A DNA stretch of 64,000 bases from Dendrolimus kikuchii (lineage: Eukaryota; Arthropoda; Insecta; Lepidoptera; Lasiocampidae), in the NCBI GenBank assembly GCA_019925095.2, contig CM034391.1, positions 28,370,551 to 28,434,550 on the forward strand, given 5' to 3'. The position numbers were made by a program, and so were the translations under genes. Of the stretch, positions 10,946 through 22,133 are shown in pieces; within the stretch, counting starts at the first letter, position 1, and the number at the start of each line of letters is the position of its first letter. The notes under the pieces are model-generated. The model searched no databases, was not told where the DNA came from, and saw only the letters and a list, made by a program, of their open reading frames with translations.

Positions 10946-11302
10946 TATACATTACACACACTACTATCTATTTAACACACACACGCATATATACTCTTTT
11001 GTTTATTGTTGCCTTGGCGAAATCTGTGATTATAGAAGTGTAGTCTTTGACAACAGAACCTTAATAATATTCAAACTTATGGATGAATTCCGAGCACTGG
11101 GCGACCACTAGTTATATATTTAATACGCAATTGTTATAAAGCTTAAAAATGCAAATATATGAGCTATAGAAACAATAAATCAATAGAAGATTAATGCTTT
11201 TAACCACTCTATAGATTTCGCATCAACTGTCTAATTTTTACATAAACTAGCCATACTTTTATGAATTATGAATTTATGAATGTAACCGAGGGACAACAAA
11301 CT
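10946..11302 (+). repeat. Tandem duplication, unit 2
   Basis: Near-identical to 10326-10683. It is followed by unrelated unique sequence starting 'aaggccaataatacc'. Confidence 0.9.
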
Positions 11303-11412
11303 AAGGCCAATAATACCCAAGCATGGTATGCACTGGTAGCTTACGTGGTAGAGACTTGCTCTATCTTGATCAGGAAGAAAAAATCATTTTATTCAAGAAA
11401 AATTACATTTTC

Positions 11413-11590
11413 ATCCGTGCAGGAACGGAGAAAGAATACAATTTCCTGCGTTGGGGCGGCCTGTCGTAAGAGGCGACAAAACAACCCACAGCCAGGTGGT
11501 AGGGCATTTACCCGACTGGATGGCTCCGCTTTCCATCAAGTGGGCCGTCTGCCTGTCTTCTGAACTCCAGTAGTAAAAAATAAAAAAAAA
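11413..11590 (+). mobile_element. SINE-B with internal deletion
   Basis: The head is intact to 'gactggatggct', then jumps to 'ccgctttccatcaag'. The ~150 bp lost lie between two short GATGG repeats. Confidence 0.8.
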
Positions 11591-11792
11591 CATTGGATAG
11601 TGTAGGTATAATTGTTAACAAATTTAAAACTGAAATAACATAATCTTGACCTGAAAGAGGGGGCATCAGTCTCAGCATAATGCTGGTCTGTTGAATCCAG
11701 CGCAGATTTTCCGCTGAGCCCTTAAGGTCACGGCAGTCATCATTGCAAAGCATGAAAGTAGAATCTTAAACAACACACATACATACGTAGTA

Positions 11793-12660
11793 TATATGTT
11801 ACAGCCAAAGTAATAAATCCGGATATTATATATATTATCTAGCCATTATTTATAATGTCTACTCAAATTAGATAAAGTGATAATTGACACAGAATTAATC
11901 ACATTAACTAGCAATTTTATATAATATCTTCGAAGACTTGGATAATGTAATAAAACAAGTAGGTATAATATTTTCTTAAGTTTTCGCGACTTGTATACAT
12001 AATAAAACGTAGTTTTATTAAGTAGGTATAAGTAAAGATTACAAAATTATATTTCAATTTGCCTAAGAATTAAAATAACATTGTCATAGATAATAATTGT
12101 ACGTTAATTAACATTGTTATAAAGTTATTTAACTTTAATTTATAAACTAAATTTAAAGCTCACTAGCCATAAAATAAAATTTAAAAAAACAGAAATCAAA
12201 ACAAGTATTTGGTATCACTCTTTAAAGACTACAATAATAAAATATTTAAAATAAACTGACTTGAATTAACTGGGTCATAATTATTATTTATAGAGGGGTA
12301 GCAAGTCAGTTAGACCGTATTTATTACTTTGGCTAACTTTGATCCGCTATTATACATAATATCCGGATAAAGTGATTGGTTTATCACATTGTCTAGTCAA
12401 TTTTGCTATGCAAAAGTGGATGGATGCAGAAGTCGTGGAAGGCCACGACACACCTTCCATGATCAAATTGATCGTGTAATAGCAGAAGATGATGTCAGGA
12501 GCCTTAAGAACAGACGAGCTTGCATGACAAGAGTTATGAATGTCAAAGAGGTGGCGTGAAATTATGTATGTATGTATGTATGTAATTTTGCTATTATATA
12601 TAATGACCAGTCATTATGTATAATAGCTATTTAATCACTATGACTGTAACATATACAAGA
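11793..12660. mobile_element. Candidate TIR element (MITE-like) with nested LINE tail
   Basis: The left end (atatgttacagccaaagtaataaa) and the right end (tttaatcactatgactgtaacatat) are imperfect inverted repeats. The interior is AT-rich and non-coding, with further inverted blocks ('agccaaagtaataaat' near 11803 and, inverted, near 12330). A family A tail is inserted at 12410-12583. The superfamily is not recognised. Confidence 0.5.
12410..12583 (+). mobile_element. RTE-like LINE 3' tail (family A), TSD aattttgctat
   Basis: A short copy starting at 'gcaaaagtggatgg'. It is flanked by the 11-bp duplication at 12399-12409 and 12584-12594. Confidence 0.88.
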
Positions 12661-12718
12661 AACAGGGAAAATAATAATCATGAATAAATATATTAGTGTT
12701 ATAACTAGCAGAATTTCA

Positions 12719-13043
12719 TTTTTTTTTTATTTTCTTTTTATTGCAGGATTTCAGCAGACAGGCAGACGGCCCACTTGATGGAAAGCGGTTACCATCGCCT
12801 ATGGACATTTGCAACACCAAAGGTGCTACAAATGCGCTGCTGCTCTCTTAAAGGAGACTGGAACCTAGTCACTAATGCCGGAACACAACACAAGGTTGTT
12901 ATGGCGGCATACTCTAAACCAGGAGTGATAGCCATCCAGTCGGGCAAATGCCCTACCACCTGGTTGTGGGTTGTTTGGTCGCCTCTTACGACAGGCCGCC
13001 CCAACGCAGGAAATTGTATTCTTTCTCCGTTCCTGCACGGATA
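12719..13043 (-). mobile_element. SINE-B, full length
   Basis: A complete minus-strand copy between a long T tract and 'ctgcacggata'. Confidence 0.82.
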
Positions 13044-13076
13044 AAATAAAATAAAAGAATCTACATTACAATTAAA

Positions 13077-13300
13077 TTAAACAACACTTGTGTCATGCTT
13101 TAGGTCGTGTTGTAAACGCTGATGATCTTTTCTAAAGCCATTAACATATTGCAGATTTCTGGTGGGCGGTGGGATATTACTCCAGCACCTTGATGCTGCG
13201 TTAAGAAAGCTTCCGCGAAAGTCGGATGGAAAATAACGTCGCGAAGCGAGTCGTATCGCACATGTCCCAGAACTGACCATTCTACGGCTTGATTTTTTTC
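13077..13300 (-). pseudogene. CR1/Jockey-type LINE, reverse-transcriptase C-terminal fragment
   Basis: The minus-strand frame reads FRGSFLNAASRCWSNIPPPTRNL. This is the 'SF..AASR.WN.LPP.IR' motif found at the C-terminal end of CR1/Jockey-group LINE proteins. A second open frame over the same bases (13100-13486) is longer, but I take it as a shadow. The upstream part is broken. Confidence 0.55.
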
Positions 13301-13448
13301 TGAAGTGAAGTACTGCCTCAGCTTTGATAGTATGCTCAGCTTTGCAGATCCAAAAAATGTGATAGAATTTTGCGTTATCGTTATATGGTGGAAACAGGTC
13401 AGGACCGAAGGTTTTACCTCCACCTTACTTTTTCGTACCGCCGAGTGG

Positions 13449-13546
13449 AACAATTTGCCCAACTGGATGGCCATAACAACTGCCATTAGTGGCCAGGCTC
13501 CAGTCTCCCTTTATAGAGCCGCAGCGCATTTGTAGCATCTTTAGTG
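13449..13546 (+). mobile_element. SINE-B fragment
   Basis: The middle of SINE-B only (gcccaactggatggcc … agtgttgca). Both ends are lost. Confidence 0.7.
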
Positions 13547-13568
13547 TTGCAATTGGGGGTCTCCCTGT

Positions 13569-13799
13569 CTTTTTTTTTATTGCAGGAGATCAGCAGACAG
13601 GCAGACGGCCCACTAGATGGAAAGCGGTTACCATCGCCTATGGACACACCACCAAAGTTGCTACAAATGCGCTGCTGCTCTCTTAAGGGAGACTGGAACC
13701 TGGTCATTAATGCCGGAACACAACTCAAGGTTGTTATGGCGACATACTCTAGACCAGGGGTGGTAGCCATCCAGTCGGGCAAATGCCCTACCACCTAGC
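13569..13799 (-). mobile_element. SINE-B, short form
   Basis: Stops at 'ccaccta' like the other short copies, with no 80-bp head. Confidence 0.8.
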
Positions 13800-14963
13800 A
13801 AAATACGTACCCAGGAGAGCTTCCCATATGCATAAGGTAGGGTTTTGTGTTTAATGACCCTGAAGAGAAGACACGCTAGGTAAAGCTTATTCAAATAGGG
13901 TGTTGCATGACCTCTTAATGGAATATGGAAGCAGAATCGAGCACAGGCAGTCTGAACTGCCAGCTTGATCGGTGCGATACCACGTTTTCACAGAATATCG
14001 GCATGAAACGGTTAGCCTTCAGCTAATGATGTTTATATCCGTCCTATAAGGCCGGCAACGCGTTGGCAAAAACTTTGACGAACAAAAGCATGGCGAATGC
14101 GAGGGTGCAACGTGGCAACCCAAATTCGGAATGTCGCGGCGGCATTTCTATTACTTCATGATCCGATAAAAAAGGAATAAAGGCTAGCGGCCTAAACAGA
14201 GGAATGTTGTAGATCTTTGTTTTAAGCGCCTGCGCTGGCGCCGGCGCCGAGAGCATTAGTGCTGGCTGCCCGCGACACCGCTTCCACATTAGCCCCTTGC
14301 TCTCATCCCGACACTACCACAAGGACGTATATCCATAAGCCCGCCACACCAAAACACACTCTAATACAAACCGTCACAGCTTCATTTGGATTGTTTAAAA
14401 ATAACACGTAAGGCTTATTGATATTCATAACTTCAGTTGAAGTTCGATTTTCAAGGGCATAAGTCGGGATCGTTGTTAGGTGATTTTGAATTTAATCCCG
14501 TTGGAATAGAGTCTAAGTTGGATAGGAGAGCGGCGGTCGGATAGCAGCGCGTCCCGCCGCCGTCTCACGCCCACTTATCAAGCAGACGATTTAGCCGATA
14601 CGTGTATTAAGTGTAATATATCAATTGCATCTCGGCTGCCGTCCGTCTGTCCGTGTGTCGCGTCTGTTAATGAATTTTGTCCGTTTGATTGCTCCGGCTG
14701 CGCTGAGGCCGAATGTAATGTCCTGGCGAGGGTGACATTCCTGCGCTGCGCTTCATAGGGGCCCATGGGAACCGTTTCATTAGCTGATTAGTTCTTTTTA
14801 TGTGGAAAAGAAATCAAGACATACGCTACTCTGACGTTATTGTACGAGAATTCTTGTATCATTGACGTCTCATAAACAAATCAATCTGACAATTGCGTCG
14901 CACTCTACGGACTTTGACGGGTTCAATAGACAATTGTCTACTATTATCGTCAATCGGCGTTTA
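13800..14963. other. Mostly unique sequence with GC-rich islands
   Basis: About 13965-14060 resembles a common lepidopteran repeat ('tataaggccggcaacgcg'). The stretches 14215-14290 and 14520-14770 are GC-rich, non-repetitive and without a recognisable protein. They could be regulatory or part of an unrecognised exon. Confidence 0.35.
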
Positions 14964-15231
14964 TCCGTGCAGGAACGGAGAAAGAATACAATTTCCTGCG
15001 TTGGGGCGGCCTGTCGTAAGAGGCGACTTAACAACCCCTGGTCTAAAGTATGTCGCCATAACAACCTTGAGTTGTGTTCCGGCATTAGTGACCAGGTTCC
15101 AGTTTCCCTTAAGAGAGCAGCAGCGCATTTGCAGCAACTTGCTGTTGCAAATGTCCATAGGCGATGGTAACCGCTTTCCATCAAGTGGGCCGTGTGCCTG
15201 TCTGCTGATCTCCTGCAATAAAAAAAAAAAT
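14964..15231 (+). mobile_element. SINE-B with internal deletion
   Basis: The 5' head is present. About 50 bp around the 'ccaggtggtagggc' region are missing between two CCC-containing direct repeats ('aacaaccc' / 'taccacccc'). Confidence 0.8.
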
Positions 15232-15269
15232 TGGCTTTGCAAGTTCTATCTATCTAATCATAAATAGGT

Positions 15270-15503
15270 ACCTCATAATAAAACTACGTTTTAACGGTTT
15301 TAAGCGCGGTAATTTATTTGATTTTCTTTTCCCGGCGTTTCGGCCACTTTTCAGTAGCCGTGATCACGGAAGATTAAAACTAAATAATGAAAATGAACAA
15401 GTTGGCGGTAGGCTAAATAAAACTTTAACAATACTCATTGACACTTGACATCTTTGTCGTCCGTGATCACGGCTACTGAAAAGTGGCCGTAACGTCGGAA
15501 AAA
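15270..15503. mobile_element. Penelope-like termini, two in inverted orientation
   Basis: A minus-sense terminus (15275-15400, with 'cgtttcggccacttttcag') is followed by a plus-sense one (15405-15503, 'gtgatcacggctactgaaaagtggcc'). Both contain the hairpin discussed in the findings. No coding part is present. Confidence 0.65.
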
Positions 15504-15836
15504 GAAACTACTAGTCGCGAAAACTTATGATAATATTAGGTACCCCATATCTTAAAAACTACTCAATCTTACTCAAACTAATTTTCTTCGAAAGCATTTT
15601 TTGAGCTTTACCAACTTGATTATGTTTAATTTTTTACATTAGTTCAAAAGTTAGAAGTAGGGGCATTTTTTTAAACTGGGAGTTTGGAATAGAACCCACC
15701 AATTAAATACAAAGTAACTACAAGATCAATAATATTAAAAGTTAAATATGTTTTTTAACTAACGTTCTAGTTAACTACGCCACACGATAATTAAACATTT
15801 TCAAATCTCAGTTAGATATGCGTTTATTATAATTAA
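15504..15836. other. Intergenic AT-rich sequence, nothing recognised
   Basis: No repeat, RNA gene or coding signal was seen. Confidence 0.4.
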
Positions 15837-16072
15837 CTAGCTGAGCCCGCGACGTCGTCCGCATGGAATTTGTTTTCAAAACCCCCCGATTTTGAAACAT
15901 TCTTCATTGGTGCTCCGCTCCTATTAGTCTTAGCGTGATGGCATATAACCTATAGCCTTCCTTGATAAATGGGCTATCTAACACTGAAATAATTTTTTAA
16001 ACCAGACCAGTAGTTCCTGAGATTAGCGCGTTCAAACAAACAAACTCTTCAGCATTATATATTAGTATAAGA
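15837..16072 (-). mobile_element. Helitron-like element (family E), near complete
   Basis: On the minus strand the 3' end is CTAG|T at 15837-15840. The 5' end is near the 'ttatactaatatataa' stretch at 16050-16072. It contains 'ggctataggttatatgcc' and the GACGACGTCGCGGGC-like end shared with 18830-19018 and 40154. Confidence 0.72.
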
Positions 16073-16082
16073 AGTATAAGTC

Positions 16083-16230
16083 CCACTGCTGGGCTCGGGC
16101 CTCCCACTATAGGGGGACAGGACAGTATACCCGCCACGCTTGTCCAAGGCGGCTTGGCAGGTTTGACACATCGGTTATCTCGATGTGCAGTTTTCATCAC
16201 TATGTATTTCTTCAGCGTTTTTAGTTCGAC
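16083..16230 (+). repeat. Non-LTR retrotransposon 3'-UTR-like repeat
   Basis: The 'cccactgctgggctcgggcctccc' to 'gtgcagttttcatcac' order is a dispersed lepidopteran repeat associated with LINE 3' ends. It is recognised from general knowledge. No second copy in the window supports it. Confidence 0.5.
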
Positions 16231-16329
16231 GAAGTTGCGGACACAGCTAGTGTAATATGTACGAAACAAATCAAATCGAGACATCTATTGCTGCTGACAA
16301 TCTTGATAAGTAAGTTTAATATGTAAATC

Positions 16330-16425
16330 AATTTTTAGCTAGACGTGTTGCTGAGGAGTTGCTTGCCGCTTCTTCTTCTTAACAGCATCAGCACGTTGAG
16401 AAGCGGTGTACATAGAATAGGAAGT
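16330..16425 (-). repeat. Penelope-associated repeat piece
   Basis: A diverged copy of the 'agcggcgcaagaaactcttcagcaaac' stretch. Other copies lie next to Penelope-like sequence at 59350-59430 and 45900-45985. Confidence 0.5.
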
Positions 16426-16474
16426 TAACTTACATGTATGACCTTCAAAGAGTGTTCTCCAGTGGAACTTATTT

Positions 16475-17275
16475 TTAACCGACTTCAAAAAAAGAGGAGG
16501 TTCTTAATTCGTCGGGATCTTTTTTTTTACCGATTTTTTTTATGTATGTTCACCGATTACTCCGAGATTTATGATCCGATTTACGTGATTCTTGTTTAGT
16601 TTGATGCGGAATAGTTGCCATTTGGTCCCCTAAAAATTTAACATAGTTTGGCCCCGTAGTTTTCATTTTACGAACATTTTTTGGTTCCCGTTTCTTGGGA
16701 CCTATATTTTTTAAGGAGCGCGGCACCTTTCGTAGGTCTACCCATACATAGCTAGACACTAAGAAGTAACAAAAAAATAAAAAAAAACTTCGTTTAAAAA
16801 ACCGACTTCAAAAACTAAAAAGTATAAAATAACTTATTTCTAAAGCTATTAATATTAATATATATATATATATATATATTTTATTGCATGAGATCAGCAA
16901 ACAGGCAGACGGCCCACTTGATGGAAAGCGGTTACCATTGCCTATGGACATTTGCAACAACAAAGTTGCTACAAATGCGCTGCTGCTCTCTCAAGGGAAA
17001 CTGAAACCTGGTCACTAATGCCGGAACACAACTCAAGGTTGTTATGGCGACATACTTTAGACCAGGGGTGGTAGCCATCCAGTCGAGCAAATGCCCTACC
17101 ACCTGGTAAAATTTATTATCTAAAACATTTTAAAGTTGGTGCTTAGTGTTTTTCAAAATATAGTAATTTTTATTTTTTACTTTGCACCGACTTCAAGATG
17201 TTTCAGATAATATATATTAATAATAATAGCTTTAGAAATAAGTTTTTGAAGACGGTTTTTTTAAACGAAGTTTTT
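16475..17275. mobile_element. Foldback element F, with SINE-B in its loop
   Basis: It starts 'taaccgacttcaaaa' and ends 'ttttgaagacggtt', an inverted pair. The interior holds a second large inverted repeat ('aaagtataaaataacttatttc' / its complement). Other copies lie at 19990-20665, 42275-42795 (inverted) and 50870-51515. A plus-sense frame in some copies is not a gene. Confidence 0.65.
16877..17108 (-). mobile_element. SINE-B, short form, inside element F
   Basis: Inserted in the (TA)n stretch at the centre of the foldback element. It ends at 'accacctggta'. Confidence 0.8.
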
Positions 17276-18007
17276 GAATAAAAACTTTTGATCTAGACCT
17301 CTTCTTCTTGCGTTCATTTCACTCTGTCAATATGAAACATTTTACTTAAAAATTCTATACATTAACGCCAATTATCTCCGAATACAATGTCATACGCTTA
17401 TTGTCATGCAGAGTGACTGTATACAAGTAAGAGTTTGGTTAAGACGCTTCAGCGCAACGATGTATTGTCGTCTGATAAGTGCATCGCGGCCCTCATCCGA
17501 CAAAGAGATTAAAAGCACGTAAACAAGCATGTCGTACATAAACCCGCAGAGCAGTGCTCCTGATAGCGGCGTGCTTAATTAGTAACACCCCCCCCCCCTC
17601 CCGCGCCTGTCGGCCCCCCTCCACAGCGCGGACATGCGCAACACGAGCTATGCTAATTGACATTCCGCACTGCATCGTAAAGCGGGCATTACATTATTCA
17701 ATTTGCAAGTGAACTAGCGTGCTAAGATTGGATGGTGTAAATGCAGTCAGTCGTCTTCTCTCCTCCTCTTCTAGAACTCCTTCGCCATGCAGGCTGCCTT
17801 TCTTTGGAACTCTTTGAATTATTTAAAATTTCACTCAAGAATCATTATGTTGGTCATACGCAAGAATGTGCTAGTTTACTAGACTTGTAGACTGTAATCT
17901 GCTGTCCATGTATGTCATTTTGTTTCCTATTTGTTTGTTGCACAATAATCTATATTATCTATACTAATATATTATCTATACTAATATAATATACTAATAA
18001 TAAGCTT
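17276..18007. other. Intergenic, with a poly(C) tract and GC-rich patch
   Basis: 17440-17680 is GC-rich, with C13 near 17587. A stretch at 17765-17860 reads weakly like a LINE C-terminal fragment (QAAFLWNSLNYLKFHSR). Otherwise nothing was recognised. Confidence 0.35.
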
Positions 18008-18324
18008 ATTTTTTTTTTATTGCAGGAAATCAGCAAACAGGCAGACGGCCCACTTGATGGAAAGCGGTTACCATCGCCTATGGACATTTGCAACACCAAA
18101 GTTGCTACAAATGCGCTGCTGCTCTCTTAGGGGAGACTGGAACCTGGTCACTAATGCCGGAATACAACTCAAGGTTGTTATGGCGACATACTTTAGACCA
18201 GGGGTGTTAGCCATCCAGTTGGGCAAATGCCCTACCACCTGGCTGTGGGTTGTTAAGACGCCTCTTACGACAGGCTGCCCGGCCGCAGGAAATTGTATTC
18301 TTTCTCCGTTCCTGCACGGATAGA
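18008..18324 (-). mobile_element. SINE-B, full length
   Basis: Complete from poly(T)/attgcagg to 'ctgcacggata'. Confidence 0.82.
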
Positions 18325-18325
18325 A

Positions 18326-19018
18326 CAAGCTGAAGAGTTTGTTTGTTTAAACGAGCTAATCTCAGGAATCGCTGGTCCTTTATCGAGGAAGGCTATAGGC
18401 TATATTATATTTTCAAAAAAATTAGGGATCCTTACTAAAAGTCTAATAATGTAACCCAAGGTGTAAAAAAAATGACCCGAAAAAATCCTTACACGGCGTG
18501 CGCTGCGAAAACTATTGATTATAGAACAAAACAATGTACTACCACTTTGCAGAACATATAATTGTCTACAAAAAATATCGCATAACCATATGTCTAACTA
18601 TAGTAGCTATCTCACAATAAGTGTTTCCTTTAATTTTTTTTAATAATTAAAATGCCGTCGCTTCATAAACTATTTATTTTGTACCCTGGTATTAATTATT
18701 ATCAAAATAAATTACCATATTCAAGACGAATTCAATACCTTTCTAGAACTTTTTGAATTATTCAATTCCGGCGTTTCATTCAAAAGACATTGCGATATTT
18801 AAAATGTAAATATTAGTGTTGTAGCCAAATAGCGCTTATCTCAGGAACTACTGGTCTGTTTGAAAAATTCTTTCAGTGTTGGATAGCCCATTTATCGAGG
18901 AAGGCTATAGGCTATATATCATCACGCTAAGAGCAATAGGAGCGGAGCACCAATGAAGAATGTTTCAAAATCGGGGGGTTTTGAAAGCAAATTCCACACG
19001 GACGACGTCGCGATAATT
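18326..19018 (+). mobile_element. Helitron-like sequence (family E), long or composite
   Basis: Opens with 'aagctgaagagtttgtttgttt'. It contains an interior (18405-18790) also found inverted at 24240-24650, then a second E-type block (18830-19018) ending near 'cacacggacgacgtcgcg'. It may be one larger Helitron or two adjacent ones. Confidence 0.55.
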
Positions 19019-19029
19019 TAAGAATTTCC

Positions 19030-19146
19030 CTTGAGTCAGGTTGCCTGGAAGAGATCGCTTTTGGAGACAAGGCCGCCTTTTGTTTTACCAAGTAACTATT
19101 GTCTTGTGCATTTTTGTAATATATTTGTTTTGGTGAACAATAAAGT
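19030..19146 (+). repeat. LINE 3'-UTR fragment
   Basis: The 'cctggaagagatcgctttt … ggtgaacaataaagtg' order is a common lepidopteran LINE 3' end with an AATAAA signal. Recognised from general knowledge. Confidence 0.5.
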
Positions 19147-19384
19147 GTTGTCTGTCTTAGTGATCCGACTAGTTCCTGAGATTAGCGCGTTCAAGCAAAC
19201 AAACAAACAAACTCTTCAAATTTATACATCAGTAAAGTAAGTTAGAAATCGCACTAGTGTCTAGTGCGATCGTATGGGCTCTGCCACGCTTGCTCTTCTA
19301 GTGCAATAGTTAACGCATCAGATTTAGCGCGATTTGGATAATTATAATAACCGCTTAACTAATATTATTTACTTGCTTCTGCCC

Positions 19385-19601
19385 GCGACTTCGTCCGCGT
19401 GGAATAGGTAAAAAAATAAGTTAAGAATCCTCCCATTGGTGCTCTGCTTTTATTGGTCTTCGCGTGATGATATATAGCCTATAGCCTTCCTTGATAAACA
19501 GGCTATCTAACACTGAAAAAAAAATTCAAATCAAACCAGTAGTTCCCGAGATTGGCGCGTTCAAACAAACAAACTCTTCAGCTTTATATATTAGTATAAG
19601 A
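19385..19601 (-). mobile_element. Helitron-like element (family E)
   Basis: On the minus strand it starts A|TCTTATACTAATATATAAAG at 19601. The 3' end retains 'gcgggcagaagc' but not a clear CTAG. Confidence 0.65.
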
Positions 19602-19605
19602 TAAA

Positions 19606-19900
19606 CTAGTGGTCTTGGCGAACGTTGTTCTGGCCTGAAAAAATGAAAATCTAGGATGATCCCAGCGCCATCTACCACAAAAATTTCATCGAAATCGGTA
19701 AAGTTGTTTTTTTATCGCTAAAGCACAACAGACAGGCTTATGTACCAACTGTGATGGAAAGTGGTTACCGTCGCGTATAGACTATGGTTTTATCGCCTCA
19801 ACGCAGGAGTTTGTATTCTTTCTACGTTCCTGCACGGAGGGGAATTCTTAAATGAGCGTACATACATTTCTACAATTCACTTTTATTTATATAGAAGACG
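19606..19900 (-). mobile_element. Helitron (family K) split by a SINE-B
   Basis: The 3' end is CTAG|T at 19606-19609. The 5' part resumes at 19839-19900 ('tacatacatttctacaattc', as at 52562-52590). The gap is a deleted SINE-B. It begins 4 bp from the neighbouring family E Helitron. Confidence 0.6.
19707..19838 (-). mobile_element. SINE-B, strongly deleted
   Basis: Only the tail part (ggcttatg … gtggttaccgtcgcg) and the head part (caacgcaggagtttgtattctt…ctgcacgga) remain. Confidence 0.65.
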
Positions 19901-19989
19901 TGGATGTTTGTTTGTTACGCTCTTATGCCTTGAGATCGTCACTTTTGCTTACACGTTGTCAGGGGCATAGAGTAGAACACAGGGTACTT

Positions 19990-20665
19990 TTTAACCGATT
20001 TCAAAAAAAGGAGGAGGTTCTTAATTCGTCGCAATCTTTTTTTTTAAATGTATGTTCACCGATTACTCCGAGATTTATGAGCCGATTTACGTGATTCTTT
20101 TTTTGTTCGACGCGGTATAGCTGCCATTTAGTCCCCTAAAAATTTGACATGGTTTGGCCCAGTAGTTTTCATTTTATGAACATTTTTATGAAAAAAATTC
20201 CATTCCCTTCCATATATACACCGATTACGCTGAGATTTATGATCCGATTTACGTTATTCTCGTTTAGTTTGATGCGAAATAGCTGCCATTTAGTCCCCTA
20301 AAAATTTAATATAGTTTGGCTCAGTAGTTTTCATTTTACGAACATATTTTTGTTCCCGTTTCTTGAGACCTATATTTTGCAAGGAGCGCGGCACCTTTCG
20401 TATGTCTACCCATACATAGCTAGACACTAAAAAGTAACAAATAAAATAAAAAAACTAATAAGTATAAAATAACTTATTTCTAAAGCTATTATTATTAATA
20501 CATATTATCTAAAACATCTTGAAGTCGGTGCAAATTAAAACATAAAAATTACTATATTTTGAAAATGACTAAGCACCGACTTTAAGAGGTTTTAGATAAT
20601 ATATATTAATAATAATAGCTTTAGAAATAAATTATTTTCTACTTTTTAGTTTTTGAAGTGGGGTT
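19990..20665. mobile_element. Foldback element F
   Basis: Same order as 16475-17275. The segment around 'gattactccgagatttatga' is duplicated within this copy (20057 and 20222). It ends 'tttttgaagtggggtt'. Confidence 0.65.
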
Positions 20666-21168
20666 TTTTTCATCCAGAAACAGTTCCCAAGGGACAGATG
20701 AATGTAGGAAAAATGACGCTTCGATCGCGTTAAATTGGCACCACCGTCGCAATGCATTTACAAATTCATGCCTTTACGTCGCACGGTTCTTGGCGCCAAC
20801 TCTCCCATACCTAGACTATGTAAACTAATAAACCTTTATAGTGATATTACTGATCTACATGCAAATTCATATTACAAATTTCGTCGAATTATTGCATCCC
20901 ACATTGCTAATTAACTTCTCTTTTTTTTTTAATTTCTTTATGTTTGGAACTTAATAGCTATTAAAGCCTTATATATATTTTTTTCTTTTTCTTTAAATTA
21001 ATTATATTATAGTTTATTCAAACTACAAAATATTAAATTGCATGTAGTGTTTGCCTATAAGTGATTACTGCATTTGTCATGTCTTTTTTTTTATAAAACA
21101 ATGTACATCCTTTGTATTAGTGCAAGTAATTGTTGGTAAACCAAATAAATAAATAAATAAATATATAA

Positions 21169-21169
<1 letters not shown>
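20666..21169. other. Intergenic AT-rich sequence, nothing recognised
   Basis: T-rich and A-rich runs only. Confidence 0.4.
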
Positions 21170-21263
<94 letters not shown>

Positions 21264-21266
21264 GAA
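21170..21266. repeat. (TA)n microsatellite
   Basis: About 45 TA units, nearly pure. They lie directly 5' of a family A LINE tail. Confidence 0.95.
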
Positions 21267-21268
21267 AT

Positions 21269-21537
21269 ATCATGATGAAAGAATGACTAAACAGATATAC
21301 AATGCAAAATTGGATGGATGCAGAAGTCGTGGAAGGCCACAACACACCTTCCATGATCAAATTGATCGTGTACTAGCGGAGGGTGATGTCAGGAGCCTTA
21401 ACAGAGGAGCGTACATGACAAGAGTTATGAACGTCAAAGAAGCTAGTGAGGTGTGTAAGAATAAGCCTAAATGGCGCTCTGTTGTTCGTGCCTACCTCGT
21501 AGGGGAACTGGCGTGAAGTTACGTATATATGTATGTA
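21269..21537 (+). mobile_element. RTE-like LINE 3' tail (family A)
   Basis: Starts at 'catgatgaaagaatgac' and runs to the stop and an (ATGT)-like tail. Confidence 0.82.
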
Positions 21538-21621
21538 TAAAAATTTACAAATGTCTTGCTCTCTTAAGGTGCGACTTCTATGCATTAGTATTACAGATTT
21601 AGGCCGTTTCACGCAGATATG

Positions 21622-22093
21622 ACCTCGTCGACCATTCCGCGATGCTTGAAGACGAAAGTCTTCGAGCAGTGCGTCCTCCCCATCATGATATACGGTGCCG
21701 AGACATGACCCTGACAGTGGGACTGGTCCAAAAATTCAAAGTCCCTCAACGGACTATGGAGCGGGCTATGTTAGGTGTTTCTCTTATGGATAAAATCAGA
21801 AATGAGGACATCCTAAGAGAACGAAGGTAACTGACATAGCTCGCAAAATTAGCAAGTTAAAGTGATAATGGGCCGGTCATTTCTGTCGCAGGATCGACGG
21901 CCTATGGAGCAAACGAGTCCTGGAGTGGACTGGACTACGTCTCGGCAAACGTAGCGTAAGACGCCCGCCAGCCCAGTGAACTGACGACCTGCGCAAGGTC
22001 GCCAGCATGGGATGGTTGATGAAGAGAAGGATATGGGGCGCGTACTTGGGGAGGCCTACGTCCAGCAGTGGACAGAGATTGGCTGAAGAAGAA
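21622..22093 (+). pseudogene. Second LINE reverse-transcriptase 3' fragment, TSD acgcagatatg
   Basis: This differs from family A. It reads KVFEQCVLPIMIYGAET, stop, LTV, then with frameshifts ARKISKLK, GRWSKRVLEW, LGKRSVRRP, and LGEAYVQQWTEIG. These are the post-catalytic motifs of another RTE/Jockey-group LINE. A TGA replaces the usual Trp codon of the 'YGAETW' motif, and there are further frame breaks. The 11-bp duplication lies at 21611-21621 and 22094-22104. Confidence 0.8.
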
Positions 22094-22133
22094 ACGCAGA
22101 TATGGCGATAGGTTTAATGCGTTTATTTAAGAT

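Noticed and set aside
13100..13486. 128-residue minus-strand frame
   Set aside because: It overlaps another frame with a recognisable LINE motif and runs on into a SINE-B fragment. No independent support.
21091..21360. Tyr/Ile-repeat open frame
   Set aside because: Produced by the (TA)n microsatellite.
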